Assembly (NCBI GenBank): GCA_903917955.1
Contig: CAIXCO010000258.1
Location: 1 to 7,698 of the forward strand
Reading direction: 5' to 3'
DNA: 7,698 bases
Source of the DNA: an uncultured Chlorobiaceae bacterium
GTDB taxonomy: Bacteria; Bacteroidota; Chlorobiia; Chlorobiales; Chlorobiaceae
Both the position numbers and the translations under genes were made by a program. The notes under the pieces are model-generated. The model was not told where the DNA came from, did no database searches, and saw only the letters and a program-made list of their open reading frames with translations. Below are positions 4,441-7,698 of the stretch, piece by piece; positions within the stretch are counted from its first letter, which is position 1; the number at the start of each line of letters is the position of its first letter.

Positions 4441-5247
4441 GTGAAACTACCACTCTTCGCTCTTGCCATCGCGCTCACCCTTGGGGCGATGGCAGCTTTT
4501 TTCGCCGCCCGCTGGATGAGTGTTGCTCAAACTTCAGGGGCCAGAGTTGTCATCGTTGAGCTGCCCATTGAAGCTGGCAGAGTCATTACGGCTGATCAAA
4601 TCAAGAGCATCGATTGGCCGGGTTCGTCCGTTCCGCACGATGCATTCACTCGCACCACCGATGTGGCGGGTCGAATTGCCCGAGTCTCCATGGTTCCGGG
4701 TGAGCCTGTTTTACTTGGCAAATTGGCCCAGAAAACCGCAACGGGTGGCTTATCCTCAATCATCCCGGAAGGCAAACGCGCCATTACAATTCATGTAAAC
4801 GAAGTGATTGCTGTTGCCGGATTTGCCCTGCCCGGTAGTTATGTGGATGTTTTGGTTTACGGCAAGGACACTGACAATCAGTCTTTTTCGCGGACAGTGC
4901 TGTCGCGCATTAAAGTATTGGCTGCAGCCCAGGAAACCACTGCAGACCACGATAAACCAAAAGTGGTCAATGCAGTAACCCTTGAGCTTACGCCGCACGA
5001 ATCCGAAAAGCTCGACCTCTCCCGCAACATAGGGGTGCTTTCTTTAGTCTTGCGCAACGAATTTGACACTACCAGAACAAACACGGCGGGTGTACGTTTG
5101 CAGGATATTGTGAATCCACAGTCCACTGGCGCAACGGTCTCTTCGCTGGTAGCCCCGACGACTAACATTGTGGCGGCACCTTTGCGTCAAAGCCGTGGAA
5201 CCGAAGAAATCCGTGGCACCAGTCGCCAACCTGTAGCTATACCTTAG
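4441..5247 (+). CDS. cpaB: Flp pilus assembly protein CpaB / RcpC
   Basis: A 268-residue protein. Residues 4-27 are a hydrophobic N-terminal anchor or signal; ~35-95 form an SAF-type domain (VVIVELPIEAGRVITADQI, then RVSMVPGEPVLLGKL); ~104-225 match the RcpC/CpaB domain (IIPEGKRAITI, then PGSYVDVLV, VVNAVTLELTPHESEKL, and ALR-like SLVLRN). The end EEIRGTSR resembles the family's conserved C-terminal RG motif. CpaB acts in the periplasm with the secretin CpaC in Tad pilus export. The GTG at 4441 is chosen because it directly precedes the KLPLFALAIAL signal; no Shine-Dalgarno is visible and a hairpin lies just upstream. The stop is 5 bp before cpaC. Confidence 0.88.
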   Translation: MKLPLFALAIALTLGAMAAFFAARWMSVAQTSGARVVIVELPIEAGRVITADQIKSIDWPGSSVPHDAFTRTTDVAGRIARVSMVPGEPVLLGKLAQKTATGGLSSIIPEGKRAITIHVNEVIAVAGFALPGSYVDVLVYGKDTDNQSFSRTVLSRIKVLAAAQETTADHDKPKVVNAVTLELTPHESEKLDLSRNIGVLSLVLRNEFDTTRTNTAGVRLQDIVNPQSTGATVSSLVAPTTNIVAAPLRQSRGTEEIRGTSRQPVAIP

Positions 5248-5252
5248 CCAAC

Positions 5253-6740
5253 ATGCATATAAATTTGAAATACCTGATGCGTTTGGTCTGCTGGATAAGT
5301 GCTCTTGTGGCGCTTTTTGCTGGCATCGTACCCGTGGCCCTGGTGGCCTCTCCCTCAATCTATCTTGTGCCTGTGGGCGAATCCAGGGTCTATCGGCTCG
5401 CACGACCCGTTACACGTGTTGCTGTGGGTAACCCCGAGGTGGCCGACTATATCATCCTTAACCCCTCCGAGCTCTATTTGCTGGGTAAAAAAACAGGCGC
5501 AACCAATCTTGTTGTCTGGGACCAAAATGGCAACTTCACCTCCACACCGCTGCAAGTCAGCCGTAACATCAACCCCATAGAACTTATGTTGAAAGTCGTC
5601 TTGCCGAAAGAGACCGACATTCATATTTTTGCCTGGGGGCCAGCGTTGGTACTGGCTGGCACGGTGTCGAACACCCTGGTTGCGGAAACTGCCTACCGCT
5701 TGGTACAAGCGTATTTGGGTGGAACGGTTCCGGGTGCCAACCCCGAATCCAGCCTAACCAATAGTGCCTCTGCCCCTGGCTCTGCGGCATCTTCCCCTGG
5801 TTCTGCGGAACCTGCCTCCAGTCTGGTTGCCGTTAGCAGGACAGTCTTTGCCAAGAATGCCTCTACCGCTTCATCAGCCCTCGAATCTGCGACATCTGCG
5901 GAAACGGCCAGCATACCTGGCCTCGTTAACCTTCTCAAAGTCCGCGACCCGCAGCAAGTCCGCCTCGAAGTCCATATTGCCGAAGTTTCCAAGTCCTACT
6001 TCGAAAGTTTGGGCATCAGCTTTTGGCAAAGCACGGGTACTACCCAAGGAACCCTGATGACAGGGTTTGTCAGCAACGCCACGGTCAATCTCCTGCTGCA
6101 GACTAATGGCGTGCCCGACGCCTCAGTCGGCAGCCTGGTACGAGTGGAAGCTGAGCGCAAAAACAGTTTGATTAAAATCCTGGCCGAACCCACCATTGTC
6201 GCCATGAGTGGTCAAGAAGGACACTTCCTCGTTGGCGGTAAAATGTATACGCCAAGCACCACCTCTCTCGGAGTAACCGAATACGTCGAACGCACTTATG
6301 GAGTAGGTTTGCGATTTACGCCCACCGTGCTCGATGCTGGTCGTATTTCGCTCAAGGTTACTCCCGAGGTCTCTGAGCTACTCTCACAAGAACCTGTCGG
6401 TGGTGGAGCCACAAGCACTTTGCCCATCTTTAAAACCAGCACAGTTTCCACCACAGTCCAGATGAACGAGGGTGAAAACCTGGTTATTGGTGGCCTTCTG
6501 CGCGACAATCTCACCGAAGTCATACGGAGAGTACCCTTGCTGGGTGATATTCCCCTTCTCGGCGCGCTCTTCCGACGCACCGAAAAGAATTCTGAAACGA
6601 CCGAACTCCTGGTTATTATTCGCCCCACCCTGGTCAAAGCCAGCGCTTCTGCGCCAGAGATCCCCACCGACAGGTTTGTTCCGCCTACTCAAAAAGAGCT
6701 TTTCCTCGACGGAAAGCTTGAAGGCTTACGGGTTAAATGA
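5253..6740 (+). CDS. cpaC: Outer-membrane secretin of the Tad pilus, CpaC / RcpA
   Basis: A 495-residue type II/III secretin-family protein forming the outer-membrane pore for the Flp pilus. Residues ~1-33 are a signal peptide; 34-105 a pilus-secretin N-terminal domain (VPVGESRVYRL, VAVGNPEVADY, LYLLGKKTGATNLVVWD); 108-155 a BON-like segment ending AETAYRLVQAYLG; ~224-250 the QQVRLEVHIAEVS strand; ~300-462 the secretin domain (LAEPTIVAMSGQEGHFLVGG, GLRFTPTVLDAGRISLKV, EGENLVIGGLL, VPLLGDIPLLGALF, ELLVIIRPTLV). Between the BON-like and N-terminal secretin parts lies a Ser/Ala/Pro-rich insertion (~158-220) not usual in CpaC. ATG 5253 starts directly before the signal peptide without a visible Shine-Dalgarno; coupling to cpaB is likely. 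Its TGA overlaps the tadE ATG. Confidence 0.93.
   Translation: MHINLKYLMRLVCWISALVALFAGIVPVALVASPSIYLVPVGESRVYRLARPVTRVAVGNPEVADYIILNPSELYLLGKKTGATNLVVWDQNGNFTSTPLQVSRNINPIELMLKVVLPKETDIHIFAWGPALVLAGTVSNTLVAETAYRLVQAYLGGTVPGANPESSLTNSASAPGSAASSPGSAEPASSLVAVSRTVFAKNASTASSALESATSAETASIPGLVNLLKVRDPQQVRLEVHIAEVSKSYFESLGISFWQSTGTTQGTLMTGFVSNATVNLLLQTNGVPDASVGSLVRVEAERKNSLIKILAEPTIVAMSGQEGHFLVGGKMYTPSTTSLGVTEYVERTYGVGLRFTPTVLDAGRISLKVTPEVSELLSQEPVGGGATSTLPIFKTSTVSTTVQMNEGENLVIGGLLRDNLTEVIRRVPLLGDIPLLGALFRRTEKNSETTELLVIIRPTLVKASASAPEIPTDRFVPPTQKELFLDGKLEGLRVK
5724..5912 (+). repeat. Low-complexity Ser/Ala-rich coding segment in cpaC
   Basis: About 63 codons rich in Ser, Ala, Pro and Thr, including a 15-bp near-repeat (5773-5787 and 5794-5808, one mismatch) encoding the PGSA units. 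Probably a flexible periplasmic linker. Confidence 0.6.
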
Positions 6741-7186
6741 GCACCATGCGCACAGATGTTGCCATGCTTCAGGCCCAAAAGAAGGAGCATGCTCAATCCC
6801 AAAAGGGCAATGCGTTGGTCGAATTTGCACTTATCCTGCCCGTGTTTCTGGCTATCCTTCTTGGGGTGATTACTTTTTCTATTGCCCTGTACAACAAAAC
6901 GGTGCTCACCATGGCGACCCGTGAGGGCGCACGTGCTGGAGCCAAGTACGTTGCAAATCGTACCAACGATATCACCAAGAGCAGCGCCACCACGGCTGTT
7001 ACGAATGCCTGTGGAAACAACCTCATCACCTTTGGAGTGACTGCCATGACTCCCACGATTACCTTTAATGCTGATCCGATGAGTGACAACATTCTTACCG
7101 TTAAGGCCAGCGTCAATTACACAGGACTTTACATTTTTTCGGCCATCATGCCAATCTCGGCCCAAACCAGCATGAGGCTCGAATAG
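6737..7186 (+). CDS. tadE: TadE-like pseudopilin
   Basis: A 149-residue TadE-family protein: a 24-residue basic leader ending QKG, then NALVEFALILPVFLAILLGVITF with Glu29 at +5 of the predicted cleavage site, the signature TREGARAGAKYV (61-72), and a C-terminal region with an N..TVKASVNYTG strand. TadE is a minor pseudopilin cut by the same prepilin peptidase as Flp and needed for pilus assembly. The ATGA overlap with cpaC fixes the position and suggests coupled translation; ATGs at 6746 and 6764 are possible starts that would shorten the leader. A single cysteine (C92) is present. Confidence 0.88.
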   Translation: MSTMRTDVAMLQAQKKEHAQSQKGNALVEFALILPVFLAILLGVITFSIALYNKTVLTMATREGARAGAKYVANRTNDITKSSATTAVTNACGNNLITFGVTAMTPTITFNADPMSDNILTVKASVNYTGLYIFSAIMPISAQTSMRLE

Positions 7187-7188
7187 CC

Positions 7189-7698
7189 ATGGCACCCTCC
7201 CACCGCATCATCAAACTGCTGCATGGCCAACGTGGTGTTGTAGCCATTTTGTTTGCCCTGTGCTTGCCGGTGTTATTGGGTTTTGCCGCTTTGGCGGTTG
7301 ACCTGGCTCGCCTCAACCTGACCAAGGTCGAACTTCAAAACGCGGCTGATGCTGCGGCTCTTGCTGGCGCTCGTTCTATCAGCGTTCCGTCTACGGTGGT
7401 GTCGGACCAGCCTTACAACTGGACAGCGGCCAGGGCCAGTGCGTTGGTTGTGGCACAAAGCAACTACGCCAATGCTGCGAAGATTCAGGATGCGCTCATT
7501 GAAACGGGTTACTGGAACCTCCAAAACCCCTCGTCCGGTCTGCATAGCGTATCCAGCGCAGGAGATCTCCCCGCCATCCGTGCCACGATCGTTATTGATG
7601 GCACCCACAACAACGGGCCCTTGACGTTCTTTTTTGGCCCTATTTTGGGTGTTGTTTCCCAAAGCAACATTCAAGCCAGTGCTATTGCCGTGCTACCC
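7189..7698 (+). CDS. tadG: TadG-like protein, N-terminal 170 codons (runs off window)
   Basis: ATG 7189, two bases after the tadE stop, opens a frame that stays open to the last base (170 codons). It has a basic start, then GVVAILFALCLPVLLGFAALAVDLARL (hydrophobic segment, ~16-42) and the hallmark LQNAADAAALAGAR (49-62) of TadG/putative Flp pilus-assembly proteins. The typical later domain (often von Willebrand factor A-like) would lie beyond the window. The segment resembles a pilin helix but has no Glu at +5 after G16, so it is probably not processed like TadE. In the same operon as cpaB-cpaC-tadE. Confidence 0.85.
   Translation, partial: MAPSHRIIKLLHGQRGVVAILFALCLPVLLGFAALAVDLARLNLTKVELQNAADAAALAGARSISVPSTVVSDQPYNWTAARASALVVAQSNYANAAKIQDALIETGYWNLQNPSSGLHSVSSAGDLPAIRATIVIDGTHNNGPLTFFFGPILGVVSQSNIQASAIAVLP

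Noticed and set aside
6689..7195. Long minus-strand open frame opposite tadE
   Set aside because: No family motifs, and it lies wholly opposite a convincing TadE gene and the end of cpaC; treated as a shadow.
1..7698. CRISPR array or insertion sequence
   Set aside because: No regularly spaced direct repeats, no transposase frame and no terminal inverted repeats were seen.

Overview
The window looks like chromosomal DNA from a Gram-negative bacterium. The best evidence is an outer-membrane secretin of the Tad (Flp) pilus system; base composition looks close to 50% GC. The style of the genes (decaying restriction and toxin-antitoxin remnants beside a Tad locus) would fit a green sulfur bacterium or a proteobacterium, but nothing here proves the phylum, so treat that as a weak inference.

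Left part (1-3400): a worn defence island. On the minus strand lie a broken RecG-like/AlbA_2-family gene (1-371, with an internal deletion and an in-frame stop), an apparently intact calcineurin-like metallophosphoesterase (368-1165), and, further right, what looks like the last ~45 codons of a type I restriction HsdR subunit (3204-3338). On the plus strand are the C-terminal two-thirds of an AbiEi-type antitoxin (about 1154-1489), the first 13 codons of its AbiEii partner (1486-1527), and then a complete second AbiE-type toxin-antitoxin pair of another subfamily (1643-3147, ATGA overlap). A 20-bp perfect inverted repeat covers the start codon of the intact antitoxin and is the likely autoregulatory operator.

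Right part (3390-7698): the front end of a Tad/Flp pilus locus, all on the plus strand: flp, flp, cpaB (rcpC), cpaC (rcpA secretin), tadE and the first 170 codons of a tadG-like gene that runs off the window. From cpaB onward the genes are spaced 5 bp, -4 bp and 2 bp apart, so they almost certainly form one transcript. The rest of the machine (tadZ, tadA ATPase, tadB/C, prepilin peptidase) is not in view.

The most unusual region is 3390-4409. It holds two tandem copies, offset by about 620 bp, of a module made of a sigma70-like promoter, a conserved leader of about 130 nt that can fold, a strong Shine-Dalgarno sequence and a 78-codon Flp prepilin. In both prepilins the N-terminal leader with its prepilin-peptidase site (QKG followed by a Glu at +5) is itself duplicated in tandem with a 23-residue (69-bp) period, so each protein carries two complete processing sites. 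The leader RNA is preserved in blocks between the two copies and matches no RNA class I can name. These two features are the best candidates for undescribed biology here.
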